A stretch of 64,000 bases of DNA, taken from Aquificota bacterium (GTDB taxonomy: Bacteria; Aquificota; Aquificia; Aquificales; Aquificaceae). The stretch spans positions 124,001 through 188,000 of the forward strand of contig JAUQQK010000001.1 in NCBI GenBank assembly GCA_030549905.1, given 5' to 3'. Below are positions 50,494-58,622 of the stretch, piece after piece (positions within the stretch are counted from its first letter, which is position 1; the number at the start of each line of letters is the position of its first letter). The notes under the pieces are model-generated. The model made no database searches, had not been told where the DNA came from, and saw nothing but the letters and a program-made list of their open reading frames with translations. Both the position numbers and the translations under genes were made by a program.

Positions 50494-50589
50494 TTAGCCC
50501 TTGCTCATAAACCTGCTGTAGGCAAAAAGAAGGTAGAGCAGTATGCCTGTAAAGATAAAAAGCCCGGCAAAGTAAAGAAGGAAGTCCAT
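50494..50589 (-). CDS. Possible 31-residue membrane peptide, antisense in the copper island
   Basis: ATG at 50589 reads MDFLLYFAGLFIFTGILLYL… then a short basic tail ending MSKG: a single transmembrane helix. It fills the only larger gap between cusB and the Met-rich gene, on the opposite strand. TAAAAT lies 7 nt upstream, the spacing seen for leaderless genes here. Very small; may be chance. Confidence 0.3.
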   Translation of the reverse strand: MDFLLYFAGLFIFTGILLYLLFAYSRFMSKG

Positions 50590-50618
50590 AAAGAAAATTT
50601 TAAAAGGAGGTGTTTGCT

Positions 50619-50942
50619 ATGAGGAAGCTACTTGCAGGAGTCCTTTTGGCAGTTGGCAGTTTTTCAGTCCTTTATGCCCAGCAGGAGCACAAGCACGGCG
50701 AACAAAGCATCATGCCCATGATGCCCATGATGATGTCTATGATGATGGAAGACCCCGAGATGCGTAAAGCTATGATGGAACATATGCAAAAATGCAGACA
50801 GCAGATGATGAACACACTCATGGAGAACCCAAGGTTTATGGAGAGGCTTATTTCCACGATGCTTCAGCACAGGGAAACAATGAAAAAGGTTCTGGAAAAC
50901 AACCCTCAGATGAAAAAGCAGATGGAAGAACTCCTTAAGTGA
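50619..50942 (+). CDS. Periplasmic Met-rich protein, probable copper binder
   Basis: 107 residues from the ATG at 50619 (SD AAAAGGAGGTG). Signal peptide MRKLLAGVLLAVGSFSVLYAQ, then HKHGEQSIMPMMPMMMSMMM and a helical remainder; about 22 of 107 residues are Met. Met clusters of this type bind Cu(I)/Ag(I) by thioethers. No domain name is assigned. Its place between cusB and DUF411 supports a periplasmic copper chaperone or sponge role. Confidence 0.8.
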   Translation: MRKLLAGVLLAVGSFSVLYAQQEHKHGEQSIMPMMPMMMSMMMEDPEMRKAMMEHMQKCRQQMMNTLMENPRFMERLISTMLQHRETMKKVLENNPQMKKQMEELLK

Positions 50943-50957
50943 GTTGGAGGTTTTGTC

Positions 50958-51329
50958 ATGAAAACCTTTACAGCCCTGCTTTTATTAACGGCTTTTGTCT
51001 TAGCAGGTGAGATAACCGCTTACTACAATAAGAACTGCACATGCTGTGAAAAATACTTCTCAAAGCTTGAAAAGGAAGGCTTTAAGCTAAAGAAGGTTCA
51101 TGTAAGCCCGCAGGAGCTTATGCAGGTAAAGGAAAAGCTAAAAGTGCCTGTGGAGCTTCGCTCCTGTCATACGATGGTCTACGAAGGTAGGTTCATAGAG
51201 GGTCATGTAAAGCCAGATGGCGTAAGAAGGCTTATGAAGGACAAGAGCATAAAGGGTGTAGCTTCCACGCATGGCATAAGGAGCGGGAGAGGAGAGTATG
51301 AGGAAGAGTACAAAGTGGTAAGGAGGTAA
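50958..51329 (+). CDS. DUF411 metal-binding protein
   Basis: 123 residues. Signal peptide (MKTFTALLLLTAFVLAG), then thioredoxin-like ITAYYNKNCTCCEKYFSKLEKEGF, VELRSCHTMVYEGRFIEGHVKPDGVRRLM, the DUF411 hallmarks (CxCC…CHT…EGHV). The usual C-terminal PGMPxGSPGM is replaced by a charged tail (STHGIRSGRGEYEEEY). DUF411 proteins occur in copper and other metal resistance operons. Confidence 0.88.
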   Translation: MKTFTALLLLTAFVLAGEITAYYNKNCTCCEKYFSKLEKEGFKLKKVHVSPQELMQVKEKLKVPVELRSCHTMVYEGRFIEGHVKPDGVRRLMKDKSIKGVASTHGIRSGRGEYEEEYKVVRR

Positions 51330-51332
51330 GAC

Positions 51333-51764
51333 ATGAAGAAGGCACTGCTTTTTACTCTGCTTGGCTTTTTGTTTGTTTTAGCCCAACCAAAAGAACCACC
51401 AAAGGGTGAGCGGTGCGTAGTCTGCAGTATGGACGTAAATATTGACCCCAAGCTTACCTCTCAGATAAAGCTCAAAGATGGCTCTTACAAGTATGCGGAA
51501 TCTCCAAAGCATATTTTACAGTTCTACTTTGAAAACAGGGGAAAGGTGGCAGAGCTTTGGGTAAAGGACTATGAAAGCGGTAAGTGGATAGATGGCACAA
51601 AAGCTTTTTATGTGCCTATAAAGGAGGGTCCAATGGGTCCAGACCTTGCTCCCTTCAGAAGCAAGCTATCCGCCCAAAAGTTTGCCGGTAAGGGAAAGGT
51701 TTATCAGCTCAAAGATATCACTAAGGACTTTTTAAAGCACCTTGATATGGGGCATGTGCATTAA
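51333..51764 (+). CDS. NosL-like copper-binding protein
   Basis: 143 residues. Signal peptide MKKALLFTLLGFLFVLAQ, then the NosL-type site GERCVVCSMDVN and the domain core (KYAESPKHILQFYF…WVKDYESGKWIDGTKAFYVPI…MGPDLAPF), ending in MGHVH. NosL binds Cu(I) and delivers it to nitrous-oxide reductase; here no nosZ is nearby, so copper handling for efflux or for the oxidase is more likely. There is no lipobox Cys, unlike typical NosL. Confidence 0.85.
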   Translation: MKKALLFTLLGFLFVLAQPKEPPKGERCVVCSMDVNIDPKLTSQIKLKDGSYKYAESPKHILQFYFENRGKVAELWVKDYESGKWIDGTKAFYVPIKEGPMGPDLAPFRSKLSAQKFAGKGKVYQLKDITKDFLKHLDMGHVH

Positions 51765-51779
51765 AAGGAGGCGATAGAT

Positions 51780-53879
51780 ATGATGTGGGATATGCATGGA
51801 ATGGGATGGGGTATGGGTCTTTTATACCTGCTTGTGGTGCTTTTTCTACTTCTTGGCATAGGAGCCTTTCTTAAATACTTGCTAAAAGGTTACACTATGC
51901 ATACACACCATCATAAAGTTCCTGTTAGGCACAAAGACCACATAGAGGAGATTAAGAAAAAAGCCATCGTTTCAAGCATACTGACCTTACCTATACTTGC
52001 CTTTTCTGAAAGTTTCCAAAGGCTTATAGGCTTCAAAATTCCTGAGTTTTACGGAAGTAAGGTAATTGTTCCCTTACTTTCTTCCTTTATCTTTGTCTAT
52101 GGAGGGAGCTTCTTTATAAAGGGTTCTTTGGAGGAACTTAAAAAGAAAAAGCCGGGAATGTTCAGTCTTGTGGCTCTTGCAATAAGCGTTGCTTTCCTTT
52201 ACAGCCTATATGCAACCTTGCAGATGAAGATGGACTTCTTCTGGGAGCTTTCTACTCTTATTGTAGTAATGCTATGGGGACATTGGATAGAGATGCGGTC
52301 AACACTCGGGGCTTCAAAGGCTCTTGAGGAGCTTATGAGGCTTATGCCTACAAAGGCAAACCTTATGAAAGGGGATAAAATAATTGAAGTTCCTGTTTCC
52401 GAGCTTACACCCGGGGATATAGTCCTTGTAAAACCCGGTGAAAAAGTACCCGTTGATGGCGTTGTAGTGGAAGGCTCAAGTTATCTAAACGAAGCTATGC
52501 TCACAGGAGAATCAAAGCCTGTTTATAAAAGTTTAGGGGATAAGGTAATAGGCGGTTCCTTAAACATGGAAGGTTCTCTCAAGGTTAAGGTTGAAAAGAC
52601 TGGAGAAGAAGCTTATGTAGGTCAAGTCATAAAGCTTGTGAAGGAAACACAAGAATCAAAAACAAGACTTCAAGATATGGCAGACAAAGTTGCCTTCTAT
52701 CTCACCCTGATAGCTGTATTTGTAGGCTTTATATCCTTCTCTGTTTGGGTCTATTTAGCAAAAGACTTATCCTTTGCCGTTGAAAGGGCTGTTTCCGTCA
52801 TGGTGATAGCCTGCCCCCATGCTCTTGGTCTTGCCATACCGCTTGTGGTTGCCATATCCTCCTCCTACCTTGCAAGGAACGGCATACTGATAAGGAAAAG
52901 GCTTGCCTTTGAAATGCTTAAAGGTGTTGAGGCGGTGGTGTTTGACAAGACGGGCACACTAACAGAGGGGGTCTTTGGCGTCTCAGATGTTTTTTCTCCA
53001 AGCCTGTCAGAAGGAGAGCTTTTAAGACTTGCCTGTGCTGTTGAGAGATATTCAGAGCATGTGATAGGCAAGGCTATTGTAAAGGCGGTGCTGGAAAAAG
53101 ACATGCAAACGCCAGAGGTAAGGGACTTTAAAGCCTTTCCCGGAAGGGGTGTGCTGGGCAAGGTGGAAGGTAAAAACGTGGCGGTTGGAACCGCCCTGTT
53201 TATGAAGGAGCTTGGGGTTCAAGAGGATGATGAGGTTTTAAAAAAGGCTAAGGAGTTTGAGTCGCAGGGGAAGACGGTGGTCTTGGTGGCTGTAGATGGA
53301 AGGCTTTCTGGGGCAATAGCCCTGTCGGACAAAATAAGGCAAGAGTCTTATGAGGCTGTAAGGGAGCTTAAAGGTATGGGTAAGCGGGTTATTATGATAA
53401 CGGGGGATGCTGAAGAGGTGGCAAAGCACATAGCGGAGGAGCTTGGCATAGAGGAATACTTTGCAAGGGTTCTTCCAGACCAGAAGGCTCAGAAGGTAAA
53501 GGAGCTTCAGTTAAGGGGTATGAGGGTGGCTATGGTGGGGGACGGGATAAACGATGCCCCAGCCCTTGTGCAGGCGGATGTGGGTATAGCTATAGGCTCG
53601 GGAACAGATGTGGCTATAGAGAGCGCGGACATTGTCCTTGTGAAAAGCGACCCAAGGGATGTGGCAAAGGTGATAAAGGCTTCACGGATTACGGTTAGCA
53701 AGATGGCTCAGAACCTCTTCTGGGCTGTGGGCTACAATGTGGTAGCCATACCCCTCGCCTCGGGTGTGGCGGTGCCCTGGGGTCTTGTTCTAAAGCCCGC
53801 GGTTGGTGCCCTGCTCATGAGTGCAAGCACCCTCATAGTGGCAATAAATGCCATGCTTATGAAGAGGTCTTTAAGATGA
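51780..53879 (+). CDS. Copper-translocating P-type ATPase, CopB/P1B-3-like
   Basis: 699 residues. The membrane metal motif is CPH (IACPHALGLAIP), defining the P1B-3/CopB group; other motifs are MLTGESKPV, the phosphorylation site DKTGTLTEG, HP-locus SEHVIGKAI and GDGINDAPAL. The N-terminus is odd: MMWDMHGMGWGMG plus an extra hydrophobic helix (15-35), then HTHHHK before the core; no CxxC heavy-metal domain. Pumps copper from cytoplasm to periplasm, where CusCBA can take over. SD AAAAGGAGGCG; overlaps cusA by 4 bp. Confidence 0.93.
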   Translation: MMWDMHGMGWGMGLLYLLVVLFLLLGIGAFLKYLLKGYTMHTHHHKVPVRHKDHIEEIKKKAIVSSILTLPILAFSESFQRLIGFKIPEFYGSKVIVPLLSSFIFVYGGSFFIKGSLEELKKKKPGMFSLVALAISVAFLYSLYATLQMKMDFFWELSTLIVVMLWGHWIEMRSTLGASKALEELMRLMPTKANLMKGDKIIEVPVSELTPGDIVLVKPGEKVPVDGVVVEGSSYLNEAMLTGESKPVYKSLGDKVIGGSLNMEGSLKVKVEKTGEEAYVGQVIKLVKETQESKTRLQDMADKVAFYLTLIAVFVGFISFSVWVYLAKDLSFAVERAVSVMVIACPHALGLAIPLVVAISSSYLARNGILIRKRLAFEMLKGVEAVVFDKTGTLTEGVFGVSDVFSPSLSEGELLRLACAVERYSEHVIGKAIVKAVLEKDMQTPEVRDFKAFPGRGVLGKVEGKNVAVGTALFMKELGVQEDDEVLKKAKEFESQGKTVVLVAVDGRLSGAIALSDKIRQESYEAVRELKGMGKRVIMITGDAEEVAKHIAEELGIEEYFARVLPDQKAQKVKELQLRGMRVAMVGDGINDAPALVQADVGIAIGSGTDVAIESADIVLVKSDPRDVAKVIKASRITVSKMAQNLFWAVGYNVVAIPLASGVAVPWGLVLKPAVGALLMSASTLIVAINAMLMKRSLR

Positions 53880-56800
53880 TTTTGGAAGGCATACTGAGAT
53901 ACAGGCTTGTGGTGGTTATCTTCTCCATATTTCTTCTACTTTATGGCATTGACTCTTTGAGGAAAGTTCCCTTAGAGGCACTTCCAGACCTTACTGATAC
54001 GCAGGTGATAGTTTATTCTGAGTGGATGGGGCAGGCTCCTCAGGTGATAGAGGACCAGCTTACCTATCCGCTCACCTCCTCCATGCTTGGTCTTCCAAAG
54101 GTTAAGGCGGTAAGGGGCTATTCAATGCCCAACTATTCCTTGGTTTATGTAATATTTGAAGACGGGACAGACATATACTGGGCTCGCTCAAGGGTTCTGG
54201 AAAAGCTCTCTTCCATAAGAAGCCAGCTTCCTTCTCAGGCAAGGGTGGAGCTTGGTCCTGATGCCACCGGTCTTGGCTGGGTCTATCAGTATGCGCTCTA
54301 CTCAGAAAAGAGGAGCCTTGATGAGCTCTGGAGCCTTCAGAACTTCTACATAAAGTATGCCCTCCTTTCCGTGCCAAATGTGGCTGAGGTGGCTTCTGTA
54401 GGGGGCTTTGAAAGGGAATACCGTGTGTTGGTAAAGCCTGAGCTTTTAAGGTTTTATAACCTTTCCCTTCAGGATGTTGCAAGAGCGGTTTCTTCTTCTA
54501 CCGCTGAGAAGGGAGGCAAGTACGTGGAGATAAACGGAAGGGAGTTTCTCATAAGGCTTAGGGGTTATGCCACCTCTAAGGAAGACCTGCAGAAGGCTGT
54601 CATAAAGGAAGTGGGAGGCGTTCCTGTAAAGGTGGAAGATGTGGCAAGTGTGGTGGAAACTCCAGCCCTTCGTATGGGGACTGCGGACTACAACGGTCTT
54701 GGTAATGTGGTGGGCGGGATAGTGGTCATGCGTTATGGAGCGGACGCCTATAAAACCATAAAAGAAGTAAAGCAGAAGTTAGAAGAGGTAAAAAGAGGAC
54801 TACCGGAAGATATAAGGCTTGTGCCTGTATATGACCGTTCACAGCTTATAGAAAGTGCGGTTAAACACCTCTGGAGGGTACTCGTAGAAGAGTCCGTGGT
54901 GGTTGTGGTGGTAATAGGAGTGTTTCTTTTAAGCCTTAGTTTAAGCTTTGCTTTGCTTATTTTCTTACTTCTCTCCTTACTTGGTACTTTCATACTGATG
55001 AACCACCTTGGCATTAACTCCAACATTATGTCTCTTGGTGGTATAGCCATAGCCATAGGCACTATGGTAGATGCGGGCATAGTACTTGTGGAAGCCTTTG
55101 AAAGAAAGAGGGAGGAAGGGAAAGAACTTGTGCAGGCTATATTAGAATCCACTCAGGAGGTGGGAAAGCCCATCTTCTTTGCCCTCCTTGTGGTGGCGGT
55201 ATCCTTCGTGCCCATGCTTGCCCTCAAGGGTCAGGCAGGAAGGCTTTTCTCTCCCCTTGTGCTTACAAAGACCTTTGCCATGCTGGTGGCTTCCCTTCTC
55301 AGCCTTTTAGTTTTTCCTGTGCTTCTTTACTACTTTGGAAGAGGCAGGGCAATTCCAGAAGAAAAAAATCCATTAGTCAGGCTCTTAGTAGTTCTTTATA
55401 CACCTCTGTTTAGACTTTCCATAAGGTTTAGATACGTGCTTTTAGCCTTTGCTGTTCTCTCTGTGCCTGCCTCTTACCTGCTTTATGAAAGGCTTGGAAG
55501 GGAATTCATGCCAGACTTAAAGGAAGGAAGTCTCCTTTATATGCCCACTACAGCTCCCAGCATATCCATACAGGAAGCTCAGAGATTGCTTGTTCTTCAA
55601 GACCGAATAATAAAAAGTTTTCCAGAAGTAGAAAGTGTTTTTGGTAAAGCAGGCAGGGCAAATACACCTACAGACCCCGCACCCCTATCCATGATAGAGA
55701 CCACCATAATGCTAAAGCCAAAAGACCAGTGGCGTGAGGGAATGACCTATGAGAAGCTCCTTTCGGAGCTTGACAAAGCCCTTCAGGCACCCGGCGTAAT
55801 AAACAGCTGGACCATGCCCATAAGGGGAAGAATAGATATGATAAGCACGGGCATAAGGACTCCTCTGGGAATTAAGGTTTTTGGAAGCGACCTTCAGACT
55901 ATATCCAAGCTACTTTTGGATATAGAAAGCTCCCTTCAGGGTATGGAAGGTCTTTTAAGCGTTTATGGAGAGCGTATAGGAGGAGCCACCTATCTGGAGA
56001 TAATTCCAGACAGGGAAAAGTTAGCTCTTTACGGTCTTTCCTTAGAGGAGCTAACTTCAACCCTTGAGCTTCTCCTTGCCAACAGCCCCGTAAATATTTT
56101 CATTTCAGGCAGGGAAAGGTATGGCATAACCCTCGGCGTTCCAAGAGACTACAGGCAGGAGCTTGAAAACTTGGTCCTTCCCCTTGAAAACAAACTCATT
56201 CCTCTCAAGGCGGTGGCTGAGATAAAAAGGGTGGAAAGCCCTGCGGAGATAAAGTCAGAAAATGGGCTTCTTGTGGGCTATGTGTATATCACCCCAAAGC
56301 CTGAAGCAGACATGCAGGAAATAATTGAGGAAGGCGACAGAAGGATAAGGGAAAGGGTGCAGTTTCCAGCGGGCTATTATTATAGCTGGAGCGGGCAGTA
56401 TGAATACTGGAAGAAGGCGATGGAGGACCTAAAAGTTATAATCCCTCTTGTGCTTTTAAGCATCGTGCTTTTAGTGTATCTGAGCCTTGGAAGGCTCTTT
56501 GAAACTCTTCTTGTGCTTTTTACTCTGCCCTCTTCCCTCCTTGGAGGTCTTGTAGCCATGCACTTTTTTGACTATAAGCTCTCTGTGGCTTCCATAGCAG
56601 GCTTTTTAGCCCTTCTTGGCATTTCCGCTGAAATGGGCATTGTGATGGTGGTATATATAATGAAAGCTCTGGAAAAAGGCTATGAAAATCCTTATCAGGC
56701 AATATATGAGGGTGCGGTAAAAAGGATAAGACCCAAAAGCATGACCATGCTCGCCATTCTGTCAAGCCTTTTACCTGCGGTATATCTTGAAGGAACAGGC

Positions 56801-56917
56801 TCGGAGGTTATATCACGGATAGCCATGCCCATGCTGGGAGGAATTGTATCTTCCTTCTTTACAGCCTTGTTTATAGTACCAGCCCTATACAGCCTCAGAT
56901 ACAAGTTCAAGGAATGA
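53876..56917 (+). CDS. cusA: CusA-type Cu(I)/Ag(I) RND efflux pump
   Basis: 1013 residues, 12 membrane helices, two periplasmic loops. The three Met residues that bind Cu(I)/Ag(I) in E. coli CusA are conserved in context: LLYMPTT, PLSMIETT and RIDMISTGIRTP. The proton-relay helix IAIAIGTMVDAGIVLVEAFERK has the HME-RND pattern. It removes monovalent copper or silver from periplasm or cytoplasm through CusB and the TolC-like channel. It is separated from cusCB by ~3.4 kb of other copper genes. Confidence 0.95.
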   Translation: MILEGILRYRLVVVIFSIFLLLYGIDSLRKVPLEALPDLTDTQVIVYSEWMGQAPQVIEDQLTYPLTSSMLGLPKVKAVRGYSMPNYSLVYVIFEDGTDIYWARSRVLEKLSSIRSQLPSQARVELGPDATGLGWVYQYALYSEKRSLDELWSLQNFYIKYALLSVPNVAEVASVGGFEREYRVLVKPELLRFYNLSLQDVARAVSSSTAEKGGKYVEINGREFLIRLRGYATSKEDLQKAVIKEVGGVPVKVEDVASVVETPALRMGTADYNGLGNVVGGIVVMRYGADAYKTIKEVKQKLEEVKRGLPEDIRLVPVYDRSQLIESAVKHLWRVLVEESVVVVVVIGVFLLSLSLSFALLIFLLLSLLGTFILMNHLGINSNIMSLGGIAIAIGTMVDAGIVLVEAFERKREEGKELVQAILESTQEVGKPIFFALLVVAVSFVPMLALKGQAGRLFSPLVLTKTFAMLVASLLSLLVFPVLLYYFGRGRAIPEEKNPLVRLLVVLYTPLFRLSIRFRYVLLAFAVLSVPASYLLYERLGREFMPDLKEGSLLYMPTTAPSISIQEAQRLLVLQDRIIKSFPEVESVFGKAGRANTPTDPAPLSMIETTIMLKPKDQWREGMTYEKLLSELDKALQAPGVINSWTMPIRGRIDMISTGIRTPLGIKVFGSDLQTISKLLLDIESSLQGMEGLLSVYGERIGGATYLEIIPDREKLALYGLSLEELTSTLELLLANSPVNIFISGRERYGITLGVPRDYRQELENLVLPLENKLIPLKAVAEIKRVESPAEIKSENGLLVGYVYITPKPEADMQEIIEEGDRRIRERVQFPAGYYYSWSGQYEYWKKAMEDLKVIIPLVLLSIVLLVYLSLGRLFETLLVLFTLPSSLLGGLVAMHFFDYKLSVASIAGFLALLGISAEMGIVMVVYIMKALEKGYENPYQAIYEGAVKRIRPKSMTMLAILSSLLPAVYLEGTGSEVISRIAMPMLGGIVSSFFTALFIVPALYSLRYKFKE

Positions 56918-56987
56918 TTTAGCTCATCTGTACTTTTGAAAAGAGCCTTTAAAATAGTAGGCAAATAATTAAGAAGGAGGTTCTACC

Positions 56988-57497
56988 ATGGCACAGACAG
57001 TTAATCTTAAAGGAAATCCTGTAGCTCTATGTGGTCCTGCTTTAAAGGTAGGAGACCCTGCACCTGTTGCTTATGTAGTTACAAAAGACCTGCAAGAAAT
57101 AGCCATAGGAGGCTCCAGCGACAAAGTGCAAGTAATAGTCACTGTTCCTTCTCTTGATACACCTGTGTGTGAAACAGAAACAAAGAAGTTCAACGAATTG
57201 GTGGCTGGTATGCAAGGTGTGGTAGTCTATGTAGTTTCTATGGACTTGCCCTTTGCACAGAAGAGGTTCTGTGAAAGCTTCAACATAGGCAACGTAGTAG
57301 TAGCTTCCGACTTTCGTTACAGAGACATGGAAAAGTACGGCGTTCTTATATCTGAAGGTGCTCTCAAAGGTATTTTAGCGAGAGCTGTCTTTGTAGTAGG
57401 AAAGGATGGTAAGATTGCCTATATTCAGATGGTGCCTGAGATAACTCAAGAGCCAAACTATGATGAGGTAGTTGCAAAGGTGAAAGAACTTTTATAA
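56988..57497 (+). CDS. tpx: Thiol peroxidase (Tpx-type peroxiredoxin)
   Basis: 169 residues. Peroxidatic Cys in VTVPSLDTPVCETET, resolving Cys in KRFCESFNIGNV; N-terminus NLKGNPVALCGPALKVGDPAP is typical. Reduces peroxides with thioredoxin. Codons are visibly more GTA/ACA-rich than neighbours, as expected for high expression. SD AAGGAGG; followed by a terminator. Confidence 0.95.
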   Translation: MAQTVNLKGNPVALCGPALKVGDPAPVAYVVTKDLQEIAIGGSSDKVQVIVTVPSLDTPVCETETKKFNELVAGMQGVVVYVVSMDLPFAQKRFCESFNIGNVVVASDFRYRDMEKYGVLISEGALKGILARAVFVVGKDGKIAYIQMVPEITQEPNYDEVVAKVKELL

Positions 57498-57506
57498 TAC
57501 TTATCA

Positions 57507-57522
57507 AGCCCCCTCGGGGGCT
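57507..57522 (+). terminator. Hairpin after tpx
   Basis: AGCCCCCTCGGGGGCT folds into a 6-7-bp GC stem 10 bp after the tpx stop. Only GTTATAAT follows, so the T-tract is weak, but the stem is strong. Confidence 0.6.
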
Positions 57523-57530
57523 GTTATAAT
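57522..57530 (+). promoter_or_regulatory. Extended -10 promoter of the PUR-domain gene
   Basis: TGTTATAAT follows directly on the tpx terminator stem, sharing one base. It leaves a short leader carrying SD GGGAGGAGG before the GTG at 57550. Confidence 0.5.
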
Positions 57531-57549
57531 AAAGGGAGGAGGTTCTGCA

Positions 57550-57759
57550 GTGGAAAGAGAAAGGCTCTACTCCAAAAAGTTGAACGCAGGAAAAAGGACA
57601 TACTATTTTGATGTGAAAAGAGGACGCGACGGCTCCGCCTATCTTGTAATAACGGAGCAAACAGATGAAAAAAGAAACAGGCTGATGGTCTTTGAGGACA
57701 AAATGGAAGAGTTTCTGAATGCCTTGCAGGATGCTGTCAGGAACATGAAGACAAAGTAA
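57550..57759 (+). CDS. DUF3276/PUR-domain nucleic-acid-binding protein
   Basis: 69 residues with a GTG start. ERLYSKKLNAGKRTYYFDVKRGRDGSAYLVITEQTD…LMVFEDKMEEFLNALQDAVR matches the PUR-alpha-like DUF3276 fold (…SKKxxAGKRTYFFDVKxxxxGxxYLxITE…). Such proteins bind single-stranded DNA or RNA. It is followed 29 bp later by a PepSY gene with its own SD. Confidence 0.82.
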   Translation: MERERLYSKKLNAGKRTYYFDVKRGRDGSAYLVITEQTDEKRNRLMVFEDKMEEFLNALQDAVRNMKTK

Positions 57760-57788
57760 GAAACCTTTATATTAAGGGAGGTGCAGGC

Positions 57789-58031
57789 ATGAGGGTGTAC
57801 AAACTTCTTTTTATATCATTTAGCTTGAGCTTTGCCCTTGAATGCCAGAATACTATAGGCACAGAAAGGGCTATAGGGGTAGCAAAACAGTATGTGGGAG
57901 AGGTGCATGCCATAAATTTGTCCCAAAACAAGAAAACAGGTGAATGCTTCTATAGGGTGAGGGGTCAGGAGGGTACAGCCCTCATAGATGCAAAGGATGG
58001 GAAGCTTTTGAGGTTTTACAGGAAGCGGTAA
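57789..58031 (+). CDS. Small secreted PepSY-domain protein
   Basis: 80 residues. Signal peptide MRVYKLLFISFSLSFALEC, then one PepSY-type unit (TERAIGVAKQYVGEVHAINLSQNKKTGECFYRVRGQEGTALIDAKDGKLLRFYRKR). PepSY domains sense or inhibit in the periplasm; role here unknown. Convergent with mogA (8-bp gap). Confidence 0.75.
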   Translation: MRVYKLLFISFSLSFALECQNTIGTERAIGVAKQYVGEVHAINLSQNKKTGECFYRVRGQEGTALIDAKDGKLLRFYRKR

Positions 58032-58039
58032 TATAAGGG

Positions 58040-58570
58040 CTACTTTGAGGGTCTAAAGGCTTTTATCTTTGTTTCATCGGTGGTTATGTAGGGACCGCCT
58101 ATGAGGTCTATGCAGTAAGGCACAGCGGGGAAAACTGCGTCAAGGCATACTTTTATGGATTGTGGTTTGCCCGGAAGGTTTATTATGAGGGCTTTGTTTC
58201 TTATGCCCGCAATCTGACGCGAGAGTATGGCGGTGGGTACCTGCTTTAATGAAACCGCACGCATCAACTCGCCAAAGCCGGGTAGTAGTTTCTGACATAC
58301 AGCCTCCGTAGCCTCCGGGGTTACATCTCTTGGAGCTGGTCCCGTCCCGCCTGTGGTGAGTATAAGACAGCAACCTTCCACATCAGCCATATGTATTAAA
58401 GCACCTTCTATAAGCTCTTTTTCGTCCGGCACTATGCGATAAATTATCTCAAAGGGTGAGCTAACCACATCTTTGAGGTATTCAATTATATATTTCCCGC
58501 TTATGTCCTCATACTCACCCCTGCTGGCTCTGTCTGAAATGGTAAGCACACCAAACTTAGCCCTTTCCAT
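58040..58570 (-). CDS. Molybdopterin adenylyltransferase MogA/MoaB-family
   Basis: 176 residues. LTISDRASRGEYEDISGKYI, LILTTGGTGPAPRDVTPEAT and LIINLPGKPQSIKVCLDAVFPAVPYCIDLI are MogA/MoaB hallmarks. It adenylates molybdopterin before Mo insertion, so it can supply the molybdoenzyme at 29.2 kb. TATAAT on the minus strand (58585-58580) is 9 nt before the ATG with no SD. Confidence 0.9.
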   Translation of the reverse strand: MERAKFGVLTISDRASRGEYEDISGKYIIEYLKDVVSSPFEIIYRIVPDEKELIEGALIHMADVEGCCLILTTGGTGPAPRDVTPEATEAVCQKLLPGFGELMRAVSLKQVPTAILSRQIAGIRNKALIINLPGKPQSIKVCLDAVFPAVPYCIDLIGGPYITTDETKIKAFRPSK

Positions 58571-58602
58571 AGGGTTTCTATTATATTAAAGAAGACGGAG
58601 AC

Positions 58603-58621
58603 CTGATATAATTAATATCAG
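58603..58621. promoter_or_regulatory. Operator-like dyad over an extended -10 box
   Basis: CTGATAT-AATTA-ATATCAG is a perfect 7-5-7 inverted repeat. It contains TGATATAAT (58604-58612), an extended -10 for the gene starting at 58623, 10 nt away. A repressor on this dyad would block RNA polymerase. Position at the head of metal-linked genes suggests a Fur/Zur-type site, though the half-site spacing is not the classical 7-1-7. Confidence 0.5.
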
Positions 58622-58622
58622 T

